Shown here: piece after piece, positions 1 through 8,710 of the stretch
Position numbering within the stretch: position 1 is the first letter of the stretch
Layout of the letters: every line of letters starts with the position of its first letter
DNA from: Streptomyces sp. NBC_00659
Lineage (GTDB): Bacteria; Actinomycetota; Actinomycetes; Streptomycetales; Streptomycetaceae
Assembly (NCBI RefSeq): GCF_036226925.1
Contig: NZ_CP109031.1
Span: 3,038,001 to 3,102,000, forward strand
Direction of reading: 5' to 3'
DNA length: 64,000 bases
Translations under genes and position numbers: made by a program
The notes under the pieces: generated by a model
Seen by the model: only the letters and a program-made list of their open reading frames with translations
Databases searched by the model: none
What the model was told of the DNA's origin: nothing

Positions 1-126
1 TTCCAGCTCGGCCGGGGCCACGGCCACCGACTTGAGGAAGCCGAGTACGTCCGTGAACCACAGACGTACGAACCGGATGTCACGCTCCTCCAACGTCCGG
101 AGCACGAACTCCTGCTGCTTGTCCAT
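1..126 (-). CDS. glnA2: Glutamine synthetase family protein, GlnA2-type (N-terminal fragment)
   Basis: The first 42 residues of a gene that runs off the left edge on the minus strand. They begin MDKQQEFVLRTLEERDIRF and continue with RLWFTDVLGFLKS, the start of the glutamine synthetase beta-grasp domain. This wording is what I recall for Streptomyces GlnA2, which in S. coelicolor is a gamma-glutamylpolyamine synthetase rather than the main ammonia-assimilating enzyme; the catalytic part is not visible, so the paralogue call rests on N-terminal similarity. A purine-rich GGAAG lies just before the ATG. The 236 bp upstream, before the NsrR box of hmp, hold nothing else I recognise apart from a small GCCCGTAAGGGC hairpin near 330-341. 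Confidence 0.8.
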   Translation of the reverse strand, partial: MDKQQEFVLRTLEERDIRFVRLWFTDVLGFLKSVAVAPAELE

Positions 127-362
127 CTTCCGCTTCCACCCATCCTTGCTGGTCAGGCCGCCTGCTCCCACGCCTCGAAGACGATCGGCGCACCTGAGCA
201 TCCCACCACAACACCATTTCATGCGCGTTGCGGACCATGATCGGCCGGGCGACCTCGGCCTGAACGCCTCGCGTACGGAAGGTGTCCTGCTCTGCCGCAC
301 ATACTGCCTGCTCACGCGCGCGCCCGTAAGGGCGGGCCGGTACTCGCCCCTCCCTCGTTTTT

Positions 363-387
363 AAATTTGCATCTCAGATGCAAGTTT
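363..387. promoter_or_regulatory. NsrR operator upstream of hmp
   Basis: Two 12-bp arms with one mismatch around a central C; the core reads TTGCATCTCAGATGCAA. It matches the ATGCATCT-n-AGATGCAT type of site known for NsrR. It lies 66 bp before the hmp start, next to an AT-rich TTTTATTAG that may carry the -10. The cognate Rrf2 regulator is encoded just beyond hmp. Confidence 0.8.
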
Positions 388-453
388 TATTAGTGTGCGA
401 TCCATGCGGAGAGGTGCAACCCACCGCTCCGCCCCCGGCTTTGAGGAGTCCTG

Positions 454-1656
454 ATGCTGTCCGAACAATCCGCTGTCACCGTGCGCGCGACTCTCCCCGT
501 GGTCGGCGCCGCCATAGGTGAGATCACCGAGCGCTTCTACGCCCGGCTGTTCAGCGCCCACCCCGAGCTGCTCCGGGACCTGTTCAACCGCGGCAACCAG
601 GCCGCGGGCACCCAGCGTCAGGCCCTCGCGGGATCCATCGCCGGCTTCGCGACCTACCTGGTCGGCCACCCCGACGAGCGGCCCGACGCGATGCTGAGCC
701 GCATCGCCCACAAGCACGCCTCCCTGGGTGTCGCGCCCGAGCAGTACAAGGTCGTGCACGAGCACCTGTTCGCCGCCATCGTCGAGGTGCTCGGCGACGC
801 GGTCACCGCGGAGGTCGCAGCCGCCTGGGACGAGGTGTACTGGCTCATGGCGAACGCCCTGATCGCCATCGAGAAGCGCCTGTACGACGAGAACGCGGAC
901 GACGGGTCCCTGCGCCCCTGGGTGGTCACCGAGCGCGTCGAGGAGACCCCCGACGTCGCCACCTTCCTGATCCGTCCGGCCGACGGCTCTTCCCTGCCGG
1001 ACTTCCGGGCCGGCCAGTACGTCTCGGTCGGCGTCGAGCTCCCGGACGGCGCCCGCCAGATACGTCAGTACAGCCTCTCCAGCGCGCCCGGCTCCCCGGT
1101 ACGCCGGATCAGCGTCAAGCGGGTACGCGCCGACGAGAACGGCGTGACGAGCCCCGAGGGCGAGGTCTCCGGCCATCTGCACGCCCACGTCCGCGAGGGC
1201 AGCGTCCTGGAGGTCTCCGCGCCGTACGGCGACCTGGTCCTCGACGACACGGACGCCCCCCTCCTCCTCGCCTCGGCGGGCATCGGTGTCACCCCGATGA
1301 TCGCCATGCTGGAGCAGCTCACGATCTCCGGCCACAAGGCCCCGGTCACCGTGGTGCACGCCGACCGCTCCCCCGCCGAGCACGCGCTGCGCGCCGACCA
1401 CGAGGCGTTCGCGGGCAAGCTCGCCGACTCGGAGACCCACTTCTGGTACGAGCGGCCCGAGCCCGGCCACCCCGCCGAGCGGACCGGTCTGGTCGACCTC
1501 TCCGGAGTGACCGTGCGACCGGGCACGCACGCCTACCTGTGCGGCCCGCTGCCCTTCATGCGCGCGGTACGGACGCAGCTCCTCGACAAGGGCGTGCCCG
1601 CCTCCGACATCCACTACGAGGTGTTCGGACCGGACCTCTGGCTGGCCCAGGGCTGA
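454..1656 (+). CDS. hmp: Flavohemoglobin / nitric oxide dioxygenase
   Basis: A 400-residue cytoplasmic enzyme that converts NO plus O2 to nitrate using NAD(P)H, FAD and heme, the usual length for the family. Globin domain at about 1-145: B10 tyrosine Y29 in RFYARLF, proximal histidine H88 in IAHKHASLG. Ferredoxin-reductase part: FAD-binding RQYS at 205-208, then the NAD-binding GIGVTPM (277-283) and YLCGP, ending in the typical EVFGPD. The ATG follows TGAGGAG. A strong NsrR operator lies upstream and nsrR is the convergent neighbour, so induction by NO through NsrR is expected. Very confident. Confidence 0.95.
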   Translation: MLSEQSAVTVRATLPVVGAAIGEITERFYARLFSAHPELLRDLFNRGNQAAGTQRQALAGSIAGFATYLVGHPDERPDAMLSRIAHKHASLGVAPEQYKVVHEHLFAAIVEVLGDAVTAEVAAAWDEVYWLMANALIAIEKRLYDENADDGSLRPWVVTERVEETPDVATFLIRPADGSSLPDFRAGQYVSVGVELPDGARQIRQYSLSSAPGSPVRRISVKRVRADENGVTSPEGEVSGHLHAHVREGSVLEVSAPYGDLVLDDTDAPLLLASAGIGVTPMIAMLEQLTISGHKAPVTVVHADRSPAEHALRADHEAFAGKLADSETHFWYERPEPGHPAERTGLVDLSGVTVRPGTHAYLCGPLPFMRAVRTQLLDKGVPASDIHYEVFGPDLWLAQG

Positions 1657-1761
1657 ACCCGGGACCGACCCGGGACCGGCCCCTGACCGGCCCAGGGCCC
1701 GCACCGGACCTCTGGTCCGCCGCGGGCCCAAAGGGGTGCCGTTCGGACCGGTCCGGATCCG

Positions 1762-2196
1762 CTACGGCCTGCGGGTGATGCCCAGCAGCACGGGCCCGGT
1801 CGGCTCGGCGACGACGTCGGCGATGGTCAGCGGGTCCAGAGTGGCGTAGAAGGCCTCCTGGGCCCGCCGCAGGGCGCCCCGCAGCCGGCACGCCGAGACG
1901 AGCGGGCACGGTGTGGCGCCCTCGCACTCGACGACGTCGCCCTCTCCCTCGAAGACGCGCACGATCGCGCCGACGGACTCCGCGCGCCCCTTCTCGGTGA
2001 GCGTGAGACCGCCTCCCCTGCCGCGCCGGGCGTCGAGCAGCCCGAGGTGCTGGAGTTCGGCGACGACCTTGGCGGTGTGCGTGTAGGGGACCCTCATGTC
2101 GTCCGCGACCTCGCGCGTGGTGGGCGTCGAGTCGCCGACGACGGCAAGTCGCATCAGGACGCGAAGAGCCAGGTCGGTGGAGCGCAGCAGCCGCAT
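1762..2196 (-). CDS. nsrR: Rrf2-family NO-sensing repressor NsrR
   Basis: 144 residues from the ATG giving MRLLRSTDLALRVLMRLAV; a longer in-frame start 36 bp upstream would add residues not usual in the family. N-terminal winged helix-turn-helix, wing RRGRGGGLTL, and three cysteines spaced C-x5-C-x5-C (CEGATPCPLVSAC), the Fe-S ligand pattern of Streptomyces NsrR. It is a [4Fe-4S] repressor that releases DNA when NO nitrosylates the cluster. It is convergent with hmp and separated by 105 bp; its own promoter carries a second, half-degenerate site, suggesting autoregulation. Confidence 0.93.
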   Translation of the reverse strand: MRLLRSTDLALRVLMRLAVVGDSTPTTREVADDMRVPYTHTAKVVAELQHLGLLDARRGRGGGLTLTEKGRAESVGAIVRVFEGEGDVVECEGATPCPLVSACRLRGALRRAQEAFYATLDPLTIADVVAEPTGPVLLGITRRP

Positions 2197-2212
2197 ACCC
2201 GACAGGGTAGGT

Positions 2213-2235
2213 AATACGCATCTCCGGTTCAAATT
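2213..2235. promoter_or_regulatory. Probable NsrR site at the nsrR promoter
   Basis: The left half AATACGCATCT plus the central C agrees well with the hmp operator half; the right half (CGGTTCAAATT) is degenerate. It lies 16-38 bp before the nsrR start codon, where a repressor would block its own transcription. Binding is inferred from resemblance and position. Confidence 0.5.
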
Positions 2236-2243
2236 TTCTTTCC

Positions 2244-2306
2244 GGCTCGGGACCGGGGACGGCTCAGGACCGGGGACGACTCAGGACCGAGGGCGGCTCG
2301 GGACCG
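2244..2306. repeat. 17-bp tandem repeat, about 3.7 copies
   Basis: Consecutive units GGCTCGGGACCGGGGAC (2244), GGCTCAGGACCGGGGAC (2261), GACTCAGGACCGAGGGC (2278) and a partial fourth from 2295. They sit in the spacer between the nsrR promoter and the DUF3105 gene and are followed by a shorter CCCCACGCG-ATCCG duplication. No reading frame or known site explains them. Confidence 0.8.
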
Positions 2307-2472
2307 CCCCACGCGTATCCGCCCCACGCGCATCCGCCCCGCTCTCGTCCACCCACTCCTTCGGCCAATCCCGTGCATTCCCTGGGCCAATCCCGCGCCC
2401 TCCCTGCCGACGCACCTCCCTGCCCGATTACGATCGGCGCACCCGCCCGTCCCATCCTCATAAGGACTCACC

Positions 2473-3144
2473 ATGGGTTCCGCCAAGAACACCAGCACCG
2501 GATCGCGCAAGGACCGCATCGAGGAGCTGCGCCGTGCCGAGCGCGCCCGTGAACGGCGCAACCGGTTCCTCGTGATCGCGGCCAGCACGGTCGCCGTCGC
2601 CGGTCTTGTCGCCGGTGCTGTCGTGCTCGTCCAGTCGCAGTCGGACGACGGCAAGAAGGACACGGCGAGCGACGCGAAGCAGCAGTCGGGGCACTTCGTC
2701 ACGGGCGCGGACGGGGTGAACACCTGGAAGGGCACCCTGGCGCGCAACCACGTCGCGAAGACCGTGACGTACGCGATGGAGCCGCCGGTCGGCGGTGACC
2801 ACAACCAGGTGTGGATGAACTGCAACGGCGACGTCTACACCAAGGCCGTCAACAACATGAACGCCGTGCACTCCCTGGAGCACGGCGCGGTGTGGGTGAC
2901 GTACAGCAGCAAGGCGTCCGAGGCCGATGTGAAGGCACTCGCGGCGAAGGTCGAGAAGACGCCGTACACGCTGATGAGCCCGGTCGAGGACCAGAAGGAC
3001 CCGATCATGCTGAGCGCCTGGGGCAAGCAGCGCACGGTGACCGGCGCGAAGGACAAGAACGTCGACGCGTTCCTCTCGGAGTTCGTGCAGGGCAAGCAGA
3101 CTCCCGAGCCGGGCGCGGCCTGCACCAACGGCCTTTCGCAGTGA
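2473..3144 (+). CDS. DUF3105 membrane-anchored protein
   Basis: 223 residues. A basic, charged N-terminus (1-30) precedes one membrane helix at about 31-53, so the bulk should lie outside the membrane. The extracytoplasmic part has the DUF3105 signatures: a PPVGGDHNQVWMNC stretch and VHSLEHGAVWVTY, both rich in His and Cys that could bind metal. The function of the family is not established. AAGGA precedes the ATG. The stop overlaps the GTG start of the DUF305 gene (GTGA), so the two are probably translationally coupled and functionally linked. Confidence 0.85.
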   Translation: MGSAKNTSTGSRKDRIEELRRAERARERRNRFLVIAASTVAVAGLVAGAVVLVQSQSDDGKKDTASDAKQQSGHFVTGADGVNTWKGTLARNHVAKTVTYAMEPPVGGDHNQVWMNCNGDVYTKAVNNMNAVHSLEHGAVWVTYSSKASEADVKALAAKVEKTPYTLMSPVEDQKDPIMLSAWGKQRTVTGAKDKNVDAFLSEFVQGKQTPEPGAACTNGLSQ

Positions 3145-3764
3145 GGCACGTCGGGTGGATCGCGGGTGCCGCGGCGACCGTGCTCGTCGCGGCCGGGGCG
3201 GTCACGTACGCGGTCGCCGACGGCGGCGACTCCGGGACGCGGACGCCCGCCGCGGACTCCGCGGACGCGGGCTTCGCCCGGGACATGGCGGTCCACCATC
3301 AGCAGGCCGTCGAGATGTCCTACATCGTGCGGGACCGCACCAAGGACGTGGAGGTACGGCGCCTCGCGTACGACATCGCCCAGACCCAGGCCAACCAGCG
3401 GGGCATGCTGCTCGGCTGGCTCGACCTGTGGGAGCTGCCGAAGGTGTCCCCGGACCCGCCGATGACCTGGATGGGCATGGGTGACATGGCGTCCGGGAAG
3501 GACGGCTCGCTGATGCCGGGCATGGCCACCAACACCGAGATGAAGCGGCTCGGCACGCTCGACGGGAAGCAGGCCGAGGTCTTCTACCTCCAGCTGATGA
3601 CCGATCACCACAAGGGCGGTATCCACATGGCCGAGGGCTGTGTCGCCAAGTGCGCGGTCGGCGTGGAGAAGCGGCTCGCGCAGGGCATGGTCGACGCCCA
3701 GCAGTCGGAGATCACGTTGATGGCCGACATGCTGAAGGCCCGGGGCGCGAAGGCCCTCGACTAG
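3141..3764 (+). CDS. DUF305 family secreted/membrane protein
   Basis: 207 residues starting at the GTG that overlaps the stop of the DUF3105 gene. An N-terminal hydrophobic segment (about 4-26) acts as signal or anchor. Two characteristic His-rich helices follow: DMAVHHQQAVEM and MTDHHKGGIHMA, with several Met residues between them (MTWMGMGDM). DUF305 folds as a four-helix ferritin-like bundle, and metal handling is often suggested because the family occurs near copper genes; no copper gene is seen here. Its TAG stop lies inside the CTAG target duplication of the adjacent 241-bp element. Confidence 0.88.
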   Translation: MRHVGWIAGAAATVLVAAGAVTYAVADGGDSGTRTPAADSADAGFARDMAVHHQQAVEMSYIVRDRTKDVEVRRLAYDIAQTQANQRGMLLGWLDLWELPKVSPDPPMTWMGMGDMASGKDGSLMPGMATNTEMKRLGTLDGKQAEVFYLQLMTDHHKGGIHMAEGCVAKCAVGVEKRLAQGMVDAQQSEITLMADMLKARGAKALD

Positions 3765-4005
3765 GGTCTGACGTTTGGATCATGCGGCGGGACGCGGGGC
3801 AGGGCACGCACTCCCCCAAGCTCTGCGAGCAGGGGGGACCCCCAGCGGCGTTGTCGTCGGTCCACGACGTCCCCCAGCCTTCGGCCGGGAGGTGCCCCCA
3901 CCGCGTCGTCGCCCTCCTCCGCCTTGCAGCTGCACGCACCCTGCCCCGCTCGGCCCAGCCGACAACGCACCGCGCCTCGACGCCACCTGATCCAAACGAC
4001 AGACC
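3765..4005. mobile_element. MITE-like element with 18-bp terminal inverted repeats
   Basis: Left end GGTCTGACGTTTGGATCA; right end is its reverse complement with one change (17 of 18 identical). The ends are flanked by CTAG at 3761-3764 and 4006-4009, consistent with a 4-bp target duplication. The 241-bp interior has no credible gene but contains G/C-run hairpins (for example around CCCCCAGCCTTCGGCCGGG). The remaining spacer to 4333 carries no gene and presumably the promoter of the S53 peptidase. The mobilising transposase is not in the window; an IS5-like family is a guess from the CTAG target. Confidence 0.7.
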
Positions 4006-4333
4006 CTAGGGCCTGACGGGAGCCTGACCGGCGCGGGGACGTGGGGGGAAGACTCGATCCGCTCACAGAAGTCGCGCGCCTCTTTACAGAGTTCGGATCG
4101 GGATCGAGGGAAAACCCTCGACTATGGGCGAGGGTGTATGTCAAACCACCCCAAATGATCGCCAATCGCGGCCACTTGGTCTTTCCTTGGCTTTTTCATT
4201 CCCCTGACATGAACGGTTCACCGTAAGAGTTGCCCCCATCTGTGATCCATTCCTCACGCTCCGGCAGGACGTGGGGCCTTCGCATGGATCACCGCAACCA
4301 CTACATGCGACGAATCGCATCGCAGGGGGTTCT

Positions 4334-6286
4334 ATGAGATCCAACCGCGCCACCGCGCGCGCCGGAGTGAGCCTGGCGGCGACCCTGCCCCTGCTCGCCG
4401 GCGCGCTGGCGCTCGGCATACCCGCGGCATCCGCCGCGGACGGCCCGAGCCGGGACAGCATCGCGGGCACCAAACCCGCGTGGGCGACCGCCCACGCGGA
4501 CAAGGGAGCGGCTTCCGACAGCTCCCAGGTCTCGGCCCGGGTGTACCTCGCCGGACGGGACGCCAAGGGCCTGGCGGCGTACGCCAGATCCGTGTCCGAC
4601 CCGCACTCGGCTTCGTACGGGAAATACCTCAGCGCCAAGAAGGCGCAGGCACGTTTCGGCGCCACCAAGGCCCAGGTCACCGCGGTGACCACCTGGCTGA
4701 AGTCGGCGGGCCTGAAGGTCACCGGAACAACGCAGCACTACGTCTCGGTGACCGGCGACGTGGCCGCCGCCGAGAAGGCGTTCGGCACCCAGCTGCACAA
4801 CTACGCCAAGGGCAAGAAGACTTACCGGGCGCCGTCAAAGACGGCTTCCGCGCCCGCCGCCCTGAACGGCGCCGTCCTGACCGTCACCGGCCTGGACAAC
4901 GCCCCGCACAAGGCGCAGCACGCCGATCAACTGCCGCCTCCGGACGCGGTGTTCAAGAACTCCGGGCCGTTCTCCTCGTACTACGGCTCGAAGATCGCGA
5001 GCACGCTGCCGGACGCGTACGGAACGAAGATCCCGTACGCCGTCCAGGGCTACACCGGCAAGCAGCTGCGTGCGGCGTACGGGGCGGGCAAGCGCACCGG
5101 CAAGAACGTGCGGGTCGCCATCACCGACGCGTACGCCTCGCCGACCATCGCGTTCGACGCCGCCACCTACGCCGGCAAGCACGGCGACGCCGCGTACTCC
5201 AGCGGTCAGCTCCGTCAGGTGCTGCCCAAGAAGTACACGAAGACCGAGGAGTGCGGGGCGGCCGGCTGGTACGGCGAGGAGACCCTCGACGTCGAGGCCG
5301 TGCACGCGGTCGCGCCGGGCGCGAGCATCACGTACGTGGGTGCCGCCTCCTGCTACGACGACGATCTGCTCGACTCGCTCAACAAGATCGTCGACGGGCA
5401 CCTGGCCGACATCGTCTCCAACTCGTGGGGCGACATCGAGGCCAACCAGACCCCGGACCTGGCCGCGGCCTACGACCAGACGTTCCAGTTCGGCGCGGTC
5501 GAGGGCATCGGCTTCTACTTCTCCTCCGGTGACAACGGCGACGAGGTCGCCAACACCGGTACGAAGCAGGTCGACACCCCGGCCAACTCGGCGTGGGTGA
5601 CGGCGGTCGGCGGTACCTCGCTGGCGGTCGGCAAGAACGACACGTACCTGTTCGAGACCGGCTGGGGCACCGAGAAGGCCACGCTGTCCGAGGACGGCAA
5701 GAGCTGGACCGGGTTCCCGGGCGCGTTCACCTCGGGTGCCGGCGGCGGCACCAGCAAGACCGTGGCAGCGCCCTACTACCAGAAGGGCGTCGTCCCGAAC
5801 GCGCTGGTCAAGGCCAACAACGCGGCGGGCAACCGGGTCGTCCCGGACATCTCGGCGATCGCCGACCCCAACACCGGTTTCAAGGTCGGCCAGACGCAGA
5901 CCTTCCCGGACGGGACGGAGCAGTACAGCGAGTACCGGATCGGCGGCACCTCGCTGGCGGCTCCGGTGATCGCGGCCGTCCAGGCGCTCGCCCAGGAGGC
6001 GCGCGGCGGCAAGGCGATCGGTTTCGCCAACCCGTCGATCTACGCCAAGGCCGGCTCGAAGGCGTACCACGACGTCACCGACACGCCCGGCGGCAAGCAG
6101 TACGCCGTGGCCCGCGTCGACTTCGTCAACGGCTTCGACGCCGCCGACGGCCTGGCGACCTCGGTCCGCAGCCTCGGCAAGGACAGCTCGCTGAAGGCGG
6201 TCAAGGGCTACGACGACGTCACCGGCGTCGGCACGCCCGCGAACGGCTACGTCGAGTCGTACGCCACCACCAGGCACCACCGCTGA
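4334..6286 (+). CDS. Secreted S53 (sedolisin/kumamolisin-type) serine-carboxyl peptidase
   Basis: 650 residues. A signal peptide with an AASAA cleavage region ends near 35. A pro-kumamolisin activation domain spans about 60-190; the long inhibitory propeptide is removed on activation. The catalytic domain holds E315 and D319 (GEETLDVEAVH), the oxyanion aspartate D400 (SSGD) and the nucleophile S540 in GGTSLAAP. The C-terminal part (DVTDTPGG to FDAADGLAT) is where the family binds calcium. Such enzymes digest extracellular protein at low pH or act as tripeptidyl aminopeptidases. The start is the ATG of MRSNRATARA; an in-frame ATG 63 bp upstream would spoil the signal peptide. Confidence 0.92.
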   Translation: MRSNRATARAGVSLAATLPLLAGALALGIPAASAADGPSRDSIAGTKPAWATAHADKGAASDSSQVSARVYLAGRDAKGLAAYARSVSDPHSASYGKYLSAKKAQARFGATKAQVTAVTTWLKSAGLKVTGTTQHYVSVTGDVAAAEKAFGTQLHNYAKGKKTYRAPSKTASAPAALNGAVLTVTGLDNAPHKAQHADQLPPPDAVFKNSGPFSSYYGSKIASTLPDAYGTKIPYAVQGYTGKQLRAAYGAGKRTGKNVRVAITDAYASPTIAFDAATYAGKHGDAAYSSGQLRQVLPKKYTKTEECGAAGWYGEETLDVEAVHAVAPGASITYVGAASCYDDDLLDSLNKIVDGHLADIVSNSWGDIEANQTPDLAAAYDQTFQFGAVEGIGFYFSSGDNGDEVANTGTKQVDTPANSAWVTAVGGTSLAVGKNDTYLFETGWGTEKATLSEDGKSWTGFPGAFTSGAGGGTSKTVAAPYYQKGVVPNALVKANNAAGNRVVPDISAIADPNTGFKVGQTQTFPDGTEQYSEYRIGGTSLAAPVIAAVQALAQEARGGKAIGFANPSIYAKAGSKAYHDVTDTPGGKQYAVARVDFVNGFDAADGLATSVRSLGKDSSLKAVKGYDDVTGVGTPANGYVESYATTRHHR

Positions 6287-6342
6287 CGTCCGCTCCACGG
6301 ACGTCTGCCGGGCGCGCCCGCCTCCTCCGGGAGCGGGCGCGC
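6285..6342 (+). terminator. Double hairpin after the S53 peptidase gene
   Basis: Starting in the stop codon, GACGTCCG pairs with CGGACGTC (6285-6305); GCGCGCCCGC (6312-6321) then pairs with GCGGGCGCGC (6333-6342). GC-rich stems without a T-run are common terminators in Streptomyces. Confidence 0.55.
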
Positions 6343-6456
6343 TCGTGCGTGCGGGGCGGGGTACGGGGGCCGGGACGCGTGTCGGACGTACGGCGGCCGG
6401 GGTGTCCGGCGGGGCCCGGGACCCCATCGCGTCGGTCTGACGATTACACTGGGCGG

Positions 6457-8535
6457 GTGCCTCGACTTCACCCTTCTCCCCAGCAGCCGCCGGAGTTCCG
6501 GTCCCTCTACCAGCACGGCTTCGCACGCGTCGCCGCCTGCACGGGCCACACCGTCATCGCGGACCCGCACGCCAACGCCGAGGCCGTACTGCGGCAGGCG
6601 CGCAGGTGCGACGGGGAGGGCGTCGCCGTCGCCGTCTTCCCGGAGATGGGGCTGTGCGGCTACTCGATCGAGGACCTGCTGCTCCAGGACGCGCTGCTCG
6701 ACCAGGTGGAGACGGCGCTCCAGGAGGTGGTGACGGGGTCGGCGCAGCTCCTGCCGGTCCTGGTCGTCGGCGCCCCGCTGCGGCACCGCAACCGGGTCTA
6801 CAACTGCGCGGTGGTGGTGCACCGCGGCCGGGTCCTCGGGGTCGTGCCCAAGTCGTACCCGCCGAACTACCGGGAGTTCTACGAGCGCCGGCAGATCGCG
6901 GCCGGCGACGACGAGCGCGGTGGCGTGATCCGGGTCGGCGGGGAGTCGGTGCCGTTCGGCGTGGACCTGCTGTTCGCCGCCGAGGACGTACCGGGCCTGG
7001 TGCTGCACGCGGAGATCTGCGAGGACATGTGGGTGCCGGTGCCGCCGAGCGCCGAGGCGGCCCTGGCGGGCGCCACCGTCCTCGCCAACCTCTCCGGCAG
7101 CCCGATCACCGTGGGCCGGGCCGAGGACCGCAAGCTGATGTGCCGTTCGGCGTCCTCACGCTGCATCGCCGCGTACGTCTACGCGGCGGCCGGACTGGGC
7201 GAGTCGACCACCGACCTGTCCTGGGACGGCCAGACCATGATCTACGAGAACGGGGCGCTGCTGGCCGAGTCCGACCGCTTCCCGCTCGACGACCAGTTCG
7301 CCGTGGCGGACGTCGACCTCGACCTGCTGCGGCAGGAGCGGAGCCGGACGGGCAGCTTCGACGACAACCGGCGTACCCACACCGCCCGCACCGCCGATTT
7401 CCGGACCCTGTCGTTCCGGCTCGACCCGCCGGCCGGCGACCTGGGCCTGCGGCGGCGTATCGAGCGCTTCCCGTTCGTGCCCGCGGACCCCGACCGGCTG
7501 GCCCAGGACTGCTACGAGGCGTACAACATCCAGGTCGCGGGGCTCCAGCAGCGGCTCGCGGCGATCGGCGGCCCGAAGGTGGTCATCGGGGTGTCCGGCG
7601 GTCTCGACTCCACGCACGCGCTGATCGTCGCGGCCCGCGCGATGGACCGGGCCGGCCGCCCGCGCAGCGACATCCTCGCCTTCACCCTGCCGGGCTTCGC
7701 CACCAGCGACCACACCAAGGGCAACGCGCACGAGCTGATGCGCTCCCTCGGCGTCACCGCGGCCGAGCTGGACATCACGCCGACCGCCCGGCTGATGCTG
7801 AAGGAGATGGACCACCCCTTCGCGTCCGGCGAGCCGGTGTACGACGTCACCTTCGAGAACGTGCAGGCAGGTCTGCGCACCGACTACCTCTTCCGGCTCG
7901 CCAACCAGCGCGGCGGCATCGTGCTCGGCACCGGTGACCTGTCGGAGCTGGCGCTCGGATGGTCCACGTACGGCGTGGGCGACCAGATGAGCCACTACAA
8001 CGTCAACTCGGGTGTACCGAAGACGCTGATCCAGCATCTGATCCGCTGGGTCATCGGCAGCCGCCAGTTCGGCGAGGACACCGACCGGACGCTCGCCGCG
8101 ATCCTCGACACGGAGATCAGCCCGGAGCTGGTGCCGGGCGAGGAGATGCAGTCCACCGAGTCGAAGATCGGCCCGTACGCGCTGCACGACTTCACCCTCT
8201 TCCACGTACTGCGCTACGGCTTCCGGCCGTCGAAGATCGCCTTCCTGGCCTGGCACGCGTGGCACGACCCGGACGGCGGTGCCTGGCCGCCCGGCTTCCC
8301 CGAGGCCGAGCGGGTCGCGTACGACCTGCCGGAGATCCGGCGCTGGCTCGAGGTGTTCTGCCGCCGCTTCTTCGGGTTCGCGCAGTTCAAGCGCTCGGCC
8401 ATGCCCAACGGGCCGAAGGTCTCGGCCGGTGGTTCGCTCTCGCCGCGCGGCGACTGGCGGGCGCCGTCCGACAGTTCGGCCCGCACCTGGCTGCGCGACC
8501 TGGCCCGCTTCGACCTCCCGGGGTCGGAGGGCTGA
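6457..8535 (+). CDS. nadE: Glutamine-dependent NAD+ synthetase
   Basis: 692 residues from a GTG start (VPRLHPSPQQPPEF). It catalyses the last step of NAD synthesis, amidating deamido-NAD with ammonia from glutamine. The N-terminal nitrilase-like glutaminase has the E63 / K132 / C188 triad (PEMGLCGYS, PKSYPPNYREFYE, HAEICEDMW). The C-terminal synthetase has the ATP-pyrophosphatase motif SGGLDST at 380-386. The length fits the two-domain class. The frame is open far upstream, but homology begins only here. A short spacer follows, with an 18-bp repeat. Confidence 0.94.
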   Translation: MPRLHPSPQQPPEFRSLYQHGFARVAACTGHTVIADPHANAEAVLRQARRCDGEGVAVAVFPEMGLCGYSIEDLLLQDALLDQVETALQEVVTGSAQLLPVLVVGAPLRHRNRVYNCAVVVHRGRVLGVVPKSYPPNYREFYERRQIAAGDDERGGVIRVGGESVPFGVDLLFAAEDVPGLVLHAEICEDMWVPVPPSAEAALAGATVLANLSGSPITVGRAEDRKLMCRSASSRCIAAYVYAAAGLGESTTDLSWDGQTMIYENGALLAESDRFPLDDQFAVADVDLDLLRQERSRTGSFDDNRRTHTARTADFRTLSFRLDPPAGDLGLRRRIERFPFVPADPDRLAQDCYEAYNIQVAGLQQRLAAIGGPKVVIGVSGGLDSTHALIVAARAMDRAGRPRSDILAFTLPGFATSDHTKGNAHELMRSLGVTAAELDITPTARLMLKEMDHPFASGEPVYDVTFENVQAGLRTDYLFRLANQRGGIVLGTGDLSELALGWSTYGVGDQMSHYNVNSGVPKTLIQHLIRWVIGSRQFGEDTDRTLAAILDTEISPELVPGEEMQSTESKIGPYALHDFTLFHVLRYGFRPSKIAFLAWHAWHDPDGGAWPPGFPEAERVAYDLPEIRRWLEVFCRRFFGFAQFKRSAMPNGPKVSAGGSLSPRGDWRAPSDSSARTWLRDLARFDLPGSEG

Positions 8536-8537
8536 CT

Positions 8538-8583
8538 TCCCCGGGGACGGATGACTCCCCGGGGACGGATGACCTCCCCGGGG
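8538..8583. repeat. 18-bp tandem repeat after nadE
   Basis: TCCCCGGGGACGGATGAC occurs twice back to back (8538, 8556) and a partial third copy starts at 8575. Each unit contains the palindrome CCCCGGGG. It lies between nadE and the convergent MFS gene and may serve as, or derive from, a termination region. Confidence 0.75.
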
Positions 8584-8710
8584 CGCCCCGGCCGGTGCTA
8601 CCGGCCGCGCGGGGCGAGCCGGTACGGCAGCCCGGCGGGGTGCCGCACCCCCGGGAGGGCGACGGCGCGCCGCCCGGGGCAGCGCCGTCGGGCGACGCCG
8701 TCAGGCGTCC

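Noticed and set aside
32..364. 110-codon frame on the plus strand at the left edge
   Set aside because: It lies opposite the glnA2 start, is rich in Arg/Ser/Pro and has no ribosome site; a shadow of coding and promoter sequence.
5593..6456. Long N-terminal extension of NAD synthetase
   Set aside because: It is an alternative frame of the S53 peptidase gene; nitrilase homology begins only after the GTG at 6457.
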